DNA from: JAYENK01 sp034722035
Lineage (GTDB): Bacteria > Patescibacteriota > Patescibacteriia > Patescibacteriales > UBA12075
Direction: 5' to 3'
DNA length: 28,778 nucleotides
NCBI GenBank assembly: GCA_034722035.1
Contig: JAYENK010000047.1
Span: 1-28,778 of the forward strand
Shown here: in pieces, positions 8,421 to 17,286 of the stretch
Position numbering within the stretch: the first letter of the stretch is position 1
Layout: each line of letters starts with the position of its first letter
Program-made: the position numbers and the translations under genes
The notes under the pieces: generated by a model
What the model was told of the DNA's origin: nothing
Database searches by the model: none
What the model saw: only the letters and a program-made list of their open reading frames with translations

Positions 8421-9401
8421 TTATTCCTTACTAAATACTCGAACCAACTTACTTACTCCGCCCCGACTAACAAGTTCCATAAACAATCCGATCCAAGCAT
8501 TAATCTGAAAAGCAGACAAAAAAGAACCGGTTAAGGCAATAAAAACTACATAGGCGATTAGAGCTAACAATATAATCAGCCAGAAACTGAAAAACAGCTG
8601 AAAAGCAGCAAATATATAAGCCATAAAAAAGAAAGGAATGCTGATAATCAAAAATACCAAAATTATGCCGGCTCCAACTAAAAAATTAATAAAAAATAAA
8701 ACAAAAGCCATTTCCACGCTAACTAACCAATTTTTAATAAACAAATTCCAGCCCTGTTTAATCGCTAATAAAAATTTAAAATCCTTCACTACAATAAAAG
8801 CAATTGCATATTTAATAATAAAAGACAAAACAACTACAAGCATTACAAATAAAACAAATAAAACTAAATATAAAAAATTAATACTGCCTTCGCCTAATTT
8901 AGTTGATAATAATATGAGCGGCAAACTAAGAGTAGCAAATAAAACATACATAATAATACGCAGTAGCGCGTTCATGCCAAAAATCAGCCAAAATTTAGCC
9001 ATACCAACGCTCAAGCTTGTTTTTAGATTATGCTTTTTATTCATACGAATTCGAGCTGCGCTATGGACGATTGCCGCCTGTGAACAAATCGCCAGCCAAA
9101 GAAAAAACAAACCGATTGAAAGTACCAATAAAAGAACTCCGACCGCTAAAAACAAAGACATGGGATCAGACTGAATTAAGTGTCCAACACCTTTAAGACC
9201 TTGCCAAGTGAAAAGTCCAGACTCAACAATTCCATTAAAACCCGGTATTAAAGAGTAGGTATCATTAGAAAAGCCACGTATAATTAATTCAAATTCGCCG
9301 GCACTTCCTAAAAAAGCGGCAAACAAACCAAAAAACCACAAATATTTATTTTTCCAAGTACTCTTTAAAGCTTGACTCAAAATATCACGATATAAAGTCA
9401 T
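8421..9401 (-). CDS. Polytopic membrane protein of unknown function, paired with pilB
   Basis: I do not recognise a characterised family. The 326-residue protein begins with a short amphipathic stretch and a W-rich turn (STWKNKYLWFFGLF near 14-27). There are about six further hydrophobic segments, and no catalytic motif that I can identify. The overall look recalls YciC/DUF975-like membrane proteins common in Patescibacteria, where such genes are usually left as hypothetical. It lies immediately upstream of pilB on the same strand with an 11-base gap, so the two are probably one transcript. A role in envelope or pilus placement is only a guess from position. A long hairpin separates it from ftsH upstream. 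Confidence 0.75.
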   Translation of the reverse strand: MTLYRDILSQALKSTWKNKYLWFFGLFAAFLGSAGEFELIIRGFSNDTYSLIPGFNGIVESGLFTWQGLKGVGHLIQSDPMSLFLAVGVLLLVLSIGLFFLWLAICSQAAIVHSAARIRMNKKHNLKTSLSVGMAKFWLIFGMNALLRIIMYVLFATLSLPLILLSTKLGEGSINFLYLVLFVLFVMLVVVLSFIIKYAIAFIVVKDFKFLLAIKQGWNLFIKNWLVSVEMAFVLFFINFLVGAGIILVFLIISIPFFFMAYIFAAFQLFFSFWLIILLALIAYVVFIALTGSFLSAFQINAWIGLFMELVSRGGVSKLVRVFSKE

Positions 9402-9466
9402 AATATTATTATTTAATAATTATTTTTATAATTATATTATACCATATTTACTCAAACTAATACAAT

Positions 9467-9538
9467 AAAAAAATAAATGGCTAAATTGTTAAATTGTTTC
9501 AAAAATATTGCGCAACAATTTAACAGTTTAGCCATTTA
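9467..9538 (-). terminator. Long AT-rich hairpin and T-run, predicted terminator of ftsH
   Basis: Arms at 9474-9498 and 9514-9538 pair over 25 positions. The single non-Watson-Crick position is a T/G that wobbles in RNA. The loop is 15 bases. On the minus strand the stem is followed by seven T (9473-9467), so it has the layout of an intrinsic terminator, 66 bases past the ftsH stop. The stem is unusually long and AT-rich, and is made of iterated 'AAATTGTT' and 'TTTAGCC' words. A dispersed repeat doing terminator duty is therefore possible. Confidence 0.65.
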
Positions 9539-9603
9539 GTAATTTAGCAATTTTGCTCTTCAATAACTAAAATATTACACTAAATTTTACTCCTCAATAG
9601 AAT

Positions 9604-11430
9604 CTATATTTTTTTCTCTCCCTTCGTCAACTCTTCAAAACGATCTTTTTCAATTGTTTCCTTGCTTAAAAGTTCATCAACAACTCTTTTTAATACATCT
9701 CGCTTATCTTGAATGATTTTTTCGGCAATTCCCTTAGCTTGATTAATAAAAACACTTATTTCTGTATCAATCAATTCAGCTGTTTTTTCACTATAATCGC
9801 GCTGTTCTTTTATTTCTCTGCCCAAAAATATCATCTCTTCTTTGTCGCCAAAAGTGCGCGGTCCCATTTTGTCGGACATACCATAGTCGGTAATCAATTG
9901 CCGGGCAATACCGGTGGCCCGCCGCAAATCGGAAGTAGCGCCGGTCGTTACTTCGCCATATATTTCTTTTTCCGTTAAATGCCCGCCAAGAAGCACTGCG
10001 ATTTCTTCGATATGCTCGGTCTTGGTGTGCATATGTTTATCTTCGGTTGGCAGTTTGATAGTATATCCGCCAGCCCGGCCGCGCGCAATTATAGAGATTT
10101 TGTGCACCGGATCGGTGTTTGGCAAAAAATGAGCAACAATCGCATGACCGGCTTCATGATAAGCGGTTATCTCTTTTTCTTTTTTGGTAATTACTCTGGA
10201 TTTTCGCTCCGGACCAAGCATTACTTTTTCAATCGCTTCAAAAAGCGCGTCCATCTCAACTGTCTTTTTGTTCTTCCTGGCTGTCAAAATAGTAGCTTCG
10301 TTTAAAAGATTGGCCAAATCGGCTCCACTAAAACCGGGAGTACGCTCAGCTACTTTACGCAGGCTCACTTCTTTGCCAAGCGGTTTTTTAATAGCATGAA
10401 TCTTGAGGATTGCTTCCCGGTCGGCAATGTCGGGATTGTCTAAAACAACTTGCCGATCAAATCGACCCGGACGCAGCAAGGCTTGATCAAGTACATCCGG
10501 CCGATTAGTGGCAGCTATTACAATAACATTAGTATTGGGATCAAACCCGTCCATTTCAACCAAAATCTGGTTTAGCGTTTGTTCGCGTTCATCGTGCGAT
10601 CCGCCAAGACCGGCTCCACGCTTCCTGCCCACTGCGTCGATTTCATCAATAAACACAATACAAGGCGCGCTTTTCTTTGCTTTTTTAAAAAGGTCGCGTA
10701 CACGCGAAGCGCCCACACCAACAAACATTTCAACAAACTCTGAGCCGGAAATATGAAAAAATGGCACATCCGCTTCCCCTGCCACAGCTCGCGCCATTAA
10801 AGTTTTGCCGGTTCCGGGACCGCCCAAAAGCAAGACTCCTTTGGGAATACGCGCATCCAAATCAAGAAATTTTTTCGGATTTTGCAAAAATTCAACCACC
10901 TCCTTAAGTTCTTCCTTGGCCTCCTTTACGCCGGCCACATCCTTGAATTTCACTTTGTCTTTTCGATCTTTGTCGCTCTCTTTTACTTGCGACTGGCCAA
11001 ACATCATTGCACGTGAATTTGCTCCTTGTACACTGCGCATCATAAAAAAAATAAAAACACCAATCAAAAGAAAAGGCACAACAAAAGGTAAAATTGCTCC
11101 CAGCCAAAAATCTGCCCCCTCATTCTCTCTTACTTCGATATTTATTCTTTTTATCTTCTCAAGAGGCACTCCGTAATTATTTAAAAGCTCGGACAGAGTT
11201 TCACCGGTCTCTTTTTTAACAAATTTCTCTTCACCGTTTCGAAGGGTTATATTAATCTTAGCTCCTTCAACAACTATTTTTTCAACTTGTTCTTCTTCAA
11301 TGCCGGTAATAAATCTCTCTGTCCCAATACGCTCAGGTTTGGCGCCAGTGTCGCCATAAGCACTAAAAAGCATAGCAATCACAACAAAAACACCAAAAAA
11401 TATCAAAAAGTTTTTAATTAAATTTTTCAT
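9604..11430 (-). CDS. ftsH: ATP-dependent zinc metalloprotease FtsH
   Basis: This membrane-anchored AAA+ protease degrades damaged membrane proteins and short-lived regulators. It has 608 residues, near the usual 610-650. An N-terminal membrane helix (about 5-22), an extracytoplasmic domain and a second helix (about 108-132) come first. Walker A GGPGTGKT (203-210), Walker B ending FIDEIDA, the second region of homology with ATNRPDVLD...RPGRFDR, and the zinc-protease motif HEAGH (425-429) follow. The long C-terminal tail of some FtsH proteins is reduced. It starts 27 bases after the S1-domain gene and probably shares its transcript. No Shine-Dalgarno sequence is visible upstream. Confidence 0.97.
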   Translation of the reverse strand: MKNLIKNFLIFFGVFVVIAMLFSAYGDTGAKPERIGTERFITGIEEEQVEKIVVEGAKINITLRNGEEKFVKKETGETLSELLNNYGVPLEKIKRINIEVRENEGADFWLGAILPFVVPFLLIGVFIFFMMRSVQGANSRAMMFGQSQVKESDKDRKDKVKFKDVAGVKEAKEELKEVVEFLQNPKKFLDLDARIPKGVLLLGGPGTGKTLMARAVAGEADVPFFHISGSEFVEMFVGVGASRVRDLFKKAKKSAPCIVFIDEIDAVGRKRGAGLGGSHDEREQTLNQILVEMDGFDPNTNVIVIAATNRPDVLDQALLRPGRFDRQVVLDNPDIADREAILKIHAIKKPLGKEVSLRKVAERTPGFSGADLANLLNEATILTARKNKKTVEMDALFEAIEKVMLGPERKSRVITKKEKEITAYHEAGHAIVAHFLPNTDPVHKISIIARGRAGGYTIKLPTEDKHMHTKTEHIEEIAVLLGGHLTEKEIYGEVTTGATSDLRRATGIARQLITDYGMSDKMGPRTFGDKEEMIFLGREIKEQRDYSEKTAELIDTEISVFINQAKGIAEKIIQDKRDVLKRVVDELLSKETIEKDRFEELTKGEKKI

Positions 11431-11457
11431 TGTTTACTTGTTAATAAATTTAAATTA

Positions 11458-12633
11458 TTATTTTGATTTTTTTTCTGTTTTTTCTTTCTTTCCTGCCTCT
11501 TTTTTATCCGCATTAAGAGCCTTTTTACTCCGTGAGAGGCCTAGGCGATGATCCTTAGCTTCAATTGAAACAATCTCAAAATTAATTTTTTTGTTCGCGC
11601 TATATTCTTCATTAATTTTATCCTTTGGCTCTAAATCAAGCTGACTAATATGAGCGAGTCCATGAATATCGTCATCTAAAGAAACAAATAAACCAAATGG
11701 ATTTACCTTAAGGATTTTACCTTGAACAATATCACCGGCTTTATATTTTTTATCAACACCGTCCCAAGGATCGGTCATAAGTTTTTTGGCAGATAAAAAT
11801 ATTTTGGAATTTTCCACGCTAATCACTTCTGCTTTAATATTGTCTCCCACTTTGTAAAGATCGCTTGGATCGTCAATTCGCTGCCAAGCTAATTCGGAAA
11901 TATGAATTAAGCCTTCCAGGTTTTCACCAAAATTTATAAATACGCCAAAATTGGTAATTGCGGTAATTTCACCCTCTACCTTAATGCCAACTTTATATTT
12001 TTCAATCACGTCTTGCTGCCGCTCGTTCCAAGCTTCTTTTTCCGAAAAAATAATCTTGTCTTGTTTTTCGTCCAAAGTGATTACTTTTACTTTAAATTCA
12101 CGACCAACATAAGACTTAAGCCGATCCAAAATCTTGCTCTTGTCCCCACCGTTAATGCGCGGATAATTCTCCGGAGCTAGCTGTGAAACCGGCAAAAATC
12201 CGGCAATCTGCCTATATTTTACCATCAATCCACCCTTATTTGCGTCCTGAATTTTAATTGGAATAATCATTTTATCAGAAAAAGCGCCGCGTAAATCATT
12301 CCAAGCGCGCTCTTGTCCGGCATAACGGAAAGAAAGCTCCAAGTCTCCATTTTCATTATCAGGTTCAATTACAGTGGCTTCAACTTCGTCTCCCGGCTGA
12401 AGATTGGCATAATCATCATCTTCTTCATAAAGTTCCGGACCACGCACAACCCCGGTCATGTAACCGCCAATATCAAGCTTTACCTCAGATCGAGAGGCTG
12501 CAATTACCTTGCCTTTAACAATTTCATTAACATTGGGAACAACAATTTGATGTTGCTCAATTAAATCACTAAAATCCTCTGCGCTAATATTTTTATTAAT
12601 TTTCTCTTTTCCTTCTGTTTTATTTGTTGTCAT
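11458..12633 (-). CDS. rpsA: S1 RNA-binding-domain protein (ribosomal protein S1-like)
   Basis: Four S1/OB-fold repeats can be seen in 391 residues: about 29-107, 110-198, 210-285 and 296-370. A lysine-rich tail ends the protein. Repeats three and four are the most canonical (NFGVFINFGENLEGLIHISE and NPFGLFVSLDDDIHGLAHIS). S1 proteins bind mRNA single strands and help the ribosome start on structured or leader-poor messages. E. coli S1 has six repeats; four-repeat forms are common in other phyla. This function is relevant here because most genes in the window lack a Shine-Dalgarno sequence. It is followed 27 bases later by ftsH. The leader upstream contains several hairpins. Confidence 0.88.
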   Translation of the reverse strand: MTTNKTEGKEKINKNISAEDFSDLIEQHQIVVPNVNEIVKGKVIAASRSEVKLDIGGYMTGVVRGPELYEEDDDYANLQPGDEVEATVIEPDNENGDLELSFRYAGQERAWNDLRGAFSDKMIIPIKIQDANKGGLMVKYRQIAGFLPVSQLAPENYPRINGGDKSKILDRLKSYVGREFKVKVITLDEKQDKIIFSEKEAWNERQQDVIEKYKVGIKVEGEITAITNFGVFINFGENLEGLIHISELAWQRIDDPSDLYKVGDNIKAEVISVENSKIFLSAKKLMTDPWDGVDKKYKAGDIVQGKILKVNPFGLFVSLDDDIHGLAHISQLDLEPKDKINEEYSANKKINFEIVSIEAKDHRLGLSRSKKALNADKKEAGKKEKTEKKSK

Positions 12634-12641
12634 TTTCTAAA

Positions 12642-12727
12642 TTAAGCTGTTTAAATAATAAAAAAACAGCTTTTTAGCCTTGTCATTAAATAATGACTTT
12701 AGCTCCTTGGCCACCCTAAAACCAAGG
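12642..12727 (-). promoter_or_regulatory. Structured 5' leader of the S1-domain gene (three consecutive hairpins)
   Basis: Three inverted repeats follow one another just upstream of the S1-like ATG. They are AAGCTGTTT/AAACAGCTT (arms about 12644-12652 and 12664-12672), GTCATTA/TAATGAC (12682-12688 and 12691-12697), and CCTTGG/CCAAGG (12706-12711 and 12722-12727). None is followed by a T-run in the direction of the gene, so they look like leader structure rather than terminators. Ribosomal protein S1 represses its own translation through leader structure in E. coli. A similar role here is an inference. Confidence 0.45.
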
Positions 12728-12790
12728 AATTTATTAAAAGGTGTCTATATTTTTATTTATATTATATTTTTACCATAAAACGATAAAAAA

Positions 12791-12831
12791 TGCAAGAAAA
12801 CAAGAATCGCCCCAAATAGCCTGGAGCGATT
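12791..12831 (-). terminator. Intrinsic terminator after the thioredoxin-fold lipoprotein gene
   Basis: On the minus strand AATCGCTCC pairs with GGGGCGATT (12823-12831 with 12805-12813; nine pairs, one G-U; 9-base loop). A T-rich tail, CTTGTTTTCTTGC, follows. It lies 26 bases beyond the lipoprotein stop and would separate the gyrA unit from the S1-ftsH unit. Confidence 0.7.
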
Positions 12832-12857
12832 TTATATATTCTTTTTTAAACTGTTTT

Positions 12858-13835
12858 TTAGTTAGCGCAAGAAGCGTCGGTGCTACCGGCACCGGTACTG
12901 AAACCAAAGCCGGGCGAAGGAGCAACACTTGACATTTCAGTGTTGCAAGCTTCTGGTGGATTTTCGTATCCGGCACAAATAGTTTTGAGAAGAGATGCGC
13001 TGTCGCGTCCAGATGAAATCTTGGCTCCGTTAATTACAAATCCGGGTGAACCGCCAATGTCATATTTAGTATTGTCTGCTTTGTGCACGCCAAAACCGGG
13101 AAAACGTCCACGATAATTTTCATTATTGGCAAAGTCGGCCATTACGCTATATTCTTTATCGCTTGCGTCAACGCAAGCATCCAGCTTTGTCTTATTGATA
13201 CCGACTTTGGTCAAACAGCCCGGTCCGTCATCTGCTTCCAGAAAACAATTTAAATAAGCGATCAAATCTGATTGACTTTCTTTTTGAATGCAATATTGAT
13301 TAAGCTGTTCTTTTAATTCTTTTTCGCCATGCATGGCATAGTCACAAAATTTAAGCTCAAAATCAAGATCATCTCCAAGTGCTTCCACTACCGGCAAAAT
13401 TCCTTTTTCAATCTGCGTGCCATAAGGGCAATGACTCATAACAAACAACTCAACACTGGCTTTGTCTGCTTTGGACACATCGGGCGTTGCTTGCGGCGCG
13501 GCCGGCATGTCGCTTGCTTGCTCGTCTGTTTTTTTTCTTTCAATCTCTGCAACATCCATTACTTGCGGGAAAAACTTGCTTCCATCTTTAGTCAAATATG
13601 AAATAATTTCTTGTCCGTTACTCATATTAATTACGAATTTGTATAAACCGTTTTCCTCACTTGTTTCTTTGATTGACACTTTTTGCCCCGGTTGCATGAG
13701 GTTGATATTAATAAATTCAACGGTCTTGGCTTTTGCTTCCTCCATTGTAAGTAATTTAGCCTCCTCTTGCCCTAACTTGGTACAACCGGCAAGAAATACA
13801 CCGATCACCAAAAATAAAATTAAACTTTTTTTCAT
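12858..13835 (-). CDS. Thioredoxin-fold lipoprotein, DsbA/GILT-like, with a CxxG active-site motif
   Basis: The 325-residue protein has a lipoprotein signal with lipobox LAGC (C18), so it is exported and lipid-anchored. Residues about 28-100 look like a small dimerisation or PepSY-like domain, then comes a Pro/Ala-rich linker. The thioredoxin domain has SHCPYGTQ with C136 followed by PYG, so the second active-site cysteine is missing. A cis-Pro block GGSPGF (261-266) is present. H169-G-E, C182 and C197 recall the 'HGE...C...Y..C' pattern of GILT thiol reductases. Further cysteines are at 164, 207, 221, 287, 297 and 323. I chose the ATG at 13835 (37 bases after the gyrA stop) because the open frame upstream to 13904 would bury the signal peptide. 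It probably handles thiols of secreted proteins. Confidence 0.75.
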   Translation of the reverse strand: MKKSLILFLVIGVFLAGCTKLGQEEAKLLTMEEAKAKTVEFININLMQPGQKVSIKETSEENGLYKFVINMSNGQEIISYLTKDGSKFFPQVMDVAEIERKKTDEQASDMPAAPQATPDVSKADKASVELFVMSHCPYGTQIEKGILPVVEALGDDLDFELKFCDYAMHGEKELKEQLNQYCIQKESQSDLIAYLNCFLEADDGPGCLTKVGINKTKLDACVDASDKEYSVMADFANNENYRGRFPGFGVHKADNTKYDIGGSPGFVINGAKISSGRDSASLLKTICAGYENPPEACNTEMSSVAPSPGFGFSTGAGSTDASCAN

Positions 13836-13872
13836 AAAAATAAAATAATTAATTATTATATCTAGTATTTTA

Positions 13873-16458
13873 CTAAACCCAAGTAACACAAGCAACTTTA
13901 TCATTATCTTTCTTAAAGCGCATCAAATGAACTCCTTGAGTATCTCGACCAGTTTTGTTGACTGATTTAAAAGACAAACGAATGACTTGCCCTTTTTCCG
14001 AAATAATAATCAAATCTTTCTCTGCCATTATTTCCGAGTTCACCACATAAGCGCTAACCAATTTACCGGTTTTGGCAGTCACTTTGGCGGTTTTAATGCC
14101 GGAACCGCCTCGTCCTTGTACTTTATACAAATCAATCGCAGTTCGTTTGCCAAAACCTTGCTCCATTATTGTTAAAACCTGATATTTTTTTTGTTTTTCT
14201 TTATTGGTTTTCATAACGCCCATGCCGACTAAAATATCATCTTTTTTCAAACGAACTCCAAATACGCCGGAGGCAGTTCGCCCCATATCGCGCACATCCT
14301 TTTCTTTAAATCTAATTGCTTGCCCCTTGGCTGTAATCAGCTGAATCTCATCCTGACCGCTTGTCGGCTTGACCCAAATCAAACGATCCTCCGGTCTAAT
14401 CTTAATTGCGATTAACCCGCTGCGGCGAACATTATCAAAAGCTTCAAGCTTTACTTTTTTAACCAATCCCTTTTCAGTGGCAAAAAATAAAAATTTGGAC
14501 TTACCAATTTTATCAAGCGGTAAAATAGATGTCACTTGCTCGGTCGGTGACAATTGTAAAAAGTTAACAATTGCTTGCCCTTTGGCTGTTCTAGCGCTTG
14601 CTTGCGGAATTTCATAAGCTTTTAACTGAAACACGCGTCCGCGGGTAGTAAAAAAAAGCATATCAGAATAAGTCATTGCGCTAAACATCAAATCAACCAT
14701 GTCCTCTTCTTTGGTGCTAAGACCAATTACACCTTTACCGCCCCGTCCTTGCTTTTTAAAAGTATCCGGACTAAGCCGTTTAATGTAACCGTCCCTAGTC
14801 ATAAATACAACTGTTTCTTCATTTGGTACCAAATCTTCTACCGAAAAATCTTTCACACCATGCGGAACAACCTGAGTTCGACGCTCATCGCCAAATTTAT
14901 CAGTGAGCGCATTAAGCTCGGTCTTAATAATATTTTTAACTTTTGTTTTTGATTTTAAAATCGATTCTAAATCTTTAATCAGTTTAAGCTTTTCTTTGAG
15001 TTCATTCTCAAGTCTTAAACGCTCCAAATTGGCCAAACTCTGTAAACGCATTTCCAAAATAGCGATAGCCTGACGTTCACTTAATTTAAATTTCTTTATC
15101 AAATTCTTTTTGGCAATTTCCTTGTCTTTACTTGCTTTGATAATCTTAATAACCGCATCAATATTTTTGAGCGCTATCATGAGCCCTTCCAAAATATGAG
15201 CTCGCTCTTTTGCTTTGTTCAATTCATATTGTGTACGACGTCGTACTACCGAATCACGATGCTTAATATATTCTTCCAAAGCCATCTTGAGTGTTAAAAC
15301 TTTTGGTTGCAAGCCGTCAATCAAGGCTAACATATTCGCGTGAAAAGTTATCTGTAGTTGCGTATGCCTGAACAAAGAATTTAATATTTTCTTGGGATAA
15401 GCGTCTTTTTTAAGATAAACCACAATACGCACACCATCTTTATCCGATTCGTCACGTAAATCACTAATACTCTCCAACTTTTTACTCTTAACTAAGAGTG
15501 CAATTTTTTCAACTAATGTTGCTTTGTTTACTTGATAAGGTATTTCGGTAATAATAATTTTAAATTTATTGGATTTATCTTCTTGGATTTCAGCTCGACC
15601 GCGCACTACTATTCCACCTCGGCCAGTTGCATAGATTTGTTTGATATCCTTTTTGTCATAAATTATTCCACCCTTAGGAAAATCCGGTCCTTTAACAAAT
15701 TTGCATAAATCATCTACAGTTGCGTTTGGATTATCAATCAAATGATTAATCGCATTTGTAAGCTCGCGCAAATTATGCGGCGGAATATTGGTCGCCATAC
15801 CAACTGCAATCCCCATTGTGCCGTTCAAAAGAAGATTTGGCAATTTAGCTGGCATTACTTTTGGCTCTGTTTGCGAACCGTCATAATTCGGCGCAAAATC
15901 AACCGTGTCTTTATCAATATCAAAAATAAGCTCTTCAGCAATCGCCTGCATCTTAGCCTCGGTATAACGCATGGCAGCCGGATTGTCTCCATCCATTGAG
16001 CCGAAATTACCTTGTCCGTTTACAAGCGGGTAACGCAAAGAAAAGTCCTGGGCCATCCGAACCATAGATTCATATACGGCCGAATCACCATGCGGGTGAT
16101 ATTTACCAAGCACTTCACCAACAACAGTAGCTGACTTGCGAAATTTAGTACCGGCTTTGAGGCCAATGCCCCACATTGCATAGAGAATGCGTCTATGTAC
16201 CGGCTTCAATCCGTCCCGAACATCCGGTAATGCCCGCGATACAATAACGCTCATGGCATAATCAAGATAAGATGTTTTCATCTCATCCGAAAGTGGTAAA
16301 GGCTCGATCAGGCCATAATCAGTCTGTTCTCGTTCACTCACAATATGCATAAGCGGATAATCGTTGTCTTTATCTTTTGTTTTGTCCGATTCTGTCTTTT
16401 TCACGACTTTTTTGGCAGTGTTCTTTGTTTTTTTATTTTTCTTGGACGTAGTTGCCAT
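13873..16458 (-). CDS. gyrA: DNA gyrase subunit A
   Basis: GyrA carries the breakage-rejoining site of the type IIA topoisomerase that introduces negative supercoils. The 861-residue protein has a lysine-rich N-terminal extension of about 40 residues, so numbering is shifted by 43 from E. coli. The catalytic tyrosine is Y165 in AAMRYTEAK. The quinolone-determining region HPHGDSAVYE has S126 and E130 (E. coli 83 and 87), the sensitive Ser plus the common Asp-to-Glu variant. A GyrA box, QGRGGKG (570-576), opens the C-terminal beta-pinwheel and distinguishes it from ParC; its second residue is Gly instead of the usual Arg or Lys. The start lies 5 bases after the stop of the upstream single-TM gene, indicating one operon. 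Confidence 0.96.
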   Translation of the reverse strand: MATTSKKNKKTKNTAKKVVKKTESDKTKDKDNDYPLMHIVSEREQTDYGLIEPLPLSDEMKTSYLDYAMSVIVSRALPDVRDGLKPVHRRILYAMWGIGLKAGTKFRKSATVVGEVLGKYHPHGDSAVYESMVRMAQDFSLRYPLVNGQGNFGSMDGDNPAAMRYTEAKMQAIAEELIFDIDKDTVDFAPNYDGSQTEPKVMPAKLPNLLLNGTMGIAVGMATNIPPHNLRELTNAINHLIDNPNATVDDLCKFVKGPDFPKGGIIYDKKDIKQIYATGRGGIVVRGRAEIQEDKSNKFKIIITEIPYQVNKATLVEKIALLVKSKKLESISDLRDESDKDGVRIVVYLKKDAYPKKILNSLFRHTQLQITFHANMLALIDGLQPKVLTLKMALEEYIKHRDSVVRRRTQYELNKAKERAHILEGLMIALKNIDAVIKIIKASKDKEIAKKNLIKKFKLSERQAIAILEMRLQSLANLERLRLENELKEKLKLIKDLESILKSKTKVKNIIKTELNALTDKFGDERRTQVVPHGVKDFSVEDLVPNEETVVFMTRDGYIKRLSPDTFKKQGRGGKGVIGLSTKEEDMVDLMFSAMTYSDMLFFTTRGRVFQLKAYEIPQASARTAKGQAIVNFLQLSPTEQVTSILPLDKIGKSKFLFFATEKGLVKKVKLEAFDNVRRSGLIAIKIRPEDRLIWVKPTSGQDEIQLITAKGQAIRFKEKDVRDMGRTASGVFGVRLKKDDILVGMGVMKTNKEKQKKYQVLTIMEQGFGKRTAIDLYKVQGRGGSGIKTAKVTAKTGKLVSAYVVNSEIMAEKDLIIISEKGQVIRLSFKSVNKTGRDTQGVHLMRFKKDNDKVACVTWV

Positions 16459-16463
16459 ATATA

Positions 16464-17072
16464 TTATTTTATATTATTATTTATTTTTTCAACTAAAGAG
16501 TTAACCAAAGTAGACGAAGCCGTAGTCGAGGCTGTATCAAATGCACCTACACTAGTACTGGCTTTGCCAGACGGACTAGAGCTGGCGAGTGTACTCAGTT
16601 TCCCTTTTAAACTATCAACTACTTTTATTTTTGTCTGAACTTTATCAAACTGTTTTTGCATATTATTGCTAATATTATTCCAAGTTTCATAAATATTTTT
16701 ATTGTTATCATTGTCAACTATCGTGCCAAAAGAATGTTTAACGTTAATAAACCAAAAAACCGCTATCAAAATCATAAAAAAACTAACCCCAGAAATGATA
16801 ATTAGGCGCTTGCTTTGATTAATCCGCTTATTAATTGCCTGAAAGTCTTCTTGCTTGAGTCCATGCTCCTTTGACAATTCTTCCAAGTCCGGCTTGGACG
16901 CCTTAGTCTCAGGCAAAATATCTTTCCTTTTCTTTGTTTCCTTGTTTTTTTTCCTTTCTTTAGGTTTATCAATTCTAACGTTCAATTTAACTTTTTTTCT
17001 GTCTTTTTTGATTTTTTTGCTTTTTTTTTCATTATCAAGCTCTTTATTTGTTCTGGCAAAACGATTATTCAT
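16464..17072 (-). CDS. Single-pass membrane protein of unknown function, lysine-rich cytoplasmic part
   Basis: No known family is recognised. From the ATG at 17072 the product has 202 residues. An extremely Lys/Glu-rich N-terminal third (about 10-60) is followed by a helical segment and a single transmembrane helix (RLIIISGVSFFMILIAVFWF region, about 89-108). An Asn-rich, coiled-coil-like outer segment and a Ser/Thr/Ala-rich stretch near the C-terminus complete it. The topology suggests a cytoplasmic basic arm that could touch nucleic acid or acidic lipid. It heads the operon with gyrA (5-base gap). An in-frame start at 17093 would add seven residues; the internal ATG is preferred because the added residues look like leader. 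Confidence 0.65.
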   Translation of the reverse strand: MNNRFARTNKELDNEKKSKKIKKDRKKVKLNVRIDKPKERKKNKETKKRKDILPETKASKPDLEELSKEHGLKQEDFQAINKRINQSKRLIIISGVSFFMILIAVFWFINVKHSFGTIVDNDNNKNIYETWNNISNNMQKQFDKVQTKIKVVDSLKGKLSTLASSSPSGKASTSVGAFDTASTTASSTLVNSLVEKINNNIK

Positions 17073-17121
17073 ATAATAAACAATAAAAACCACTCTTAAT
17101 CAGAGCGTTAATTACAATAAA

Positions 17122-17150
17122 ATTGTAGCAAAAATAAGGATAAAAGTAAA
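17122..17150 (-). promoter_or_regulatory. Predicted promoter of the gyrA operon
   Basis: On the minus strand a -35-like TTTACT (17145-17150) and a -10 TACAAT (17122-17127) are 17 bases apart. The -10 box is one arm of a small inverted repeat (TACAAT at 17113-17118 and ATTGTA at 17122-17127) that could serve as an operator. The start of the operon is 50 bases downstream. Confidence 0.4.
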
Positions 17151-17286
17151 GGCAAAAAATCAACTTTTAATAACTACAATAAAAATTAATAATTAATAAA
17201 AAAATAAATTTGCAAAAATTGTCTATATTTAGTAAAGTAAAAACAATTATTGAATTATTAAAAAAATAATATTAAACACAAAATCT

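Noticed and set aside
8638..9174. 178-codon open frame on the plus strand
   Set aside because: It is antisense to the membrane protein gene 8421-9401. It arises because that AT-rich hydrophobic coding sequence has few stops in its complement. Its translation is Lys/Asn/Thr-rich with no domain.
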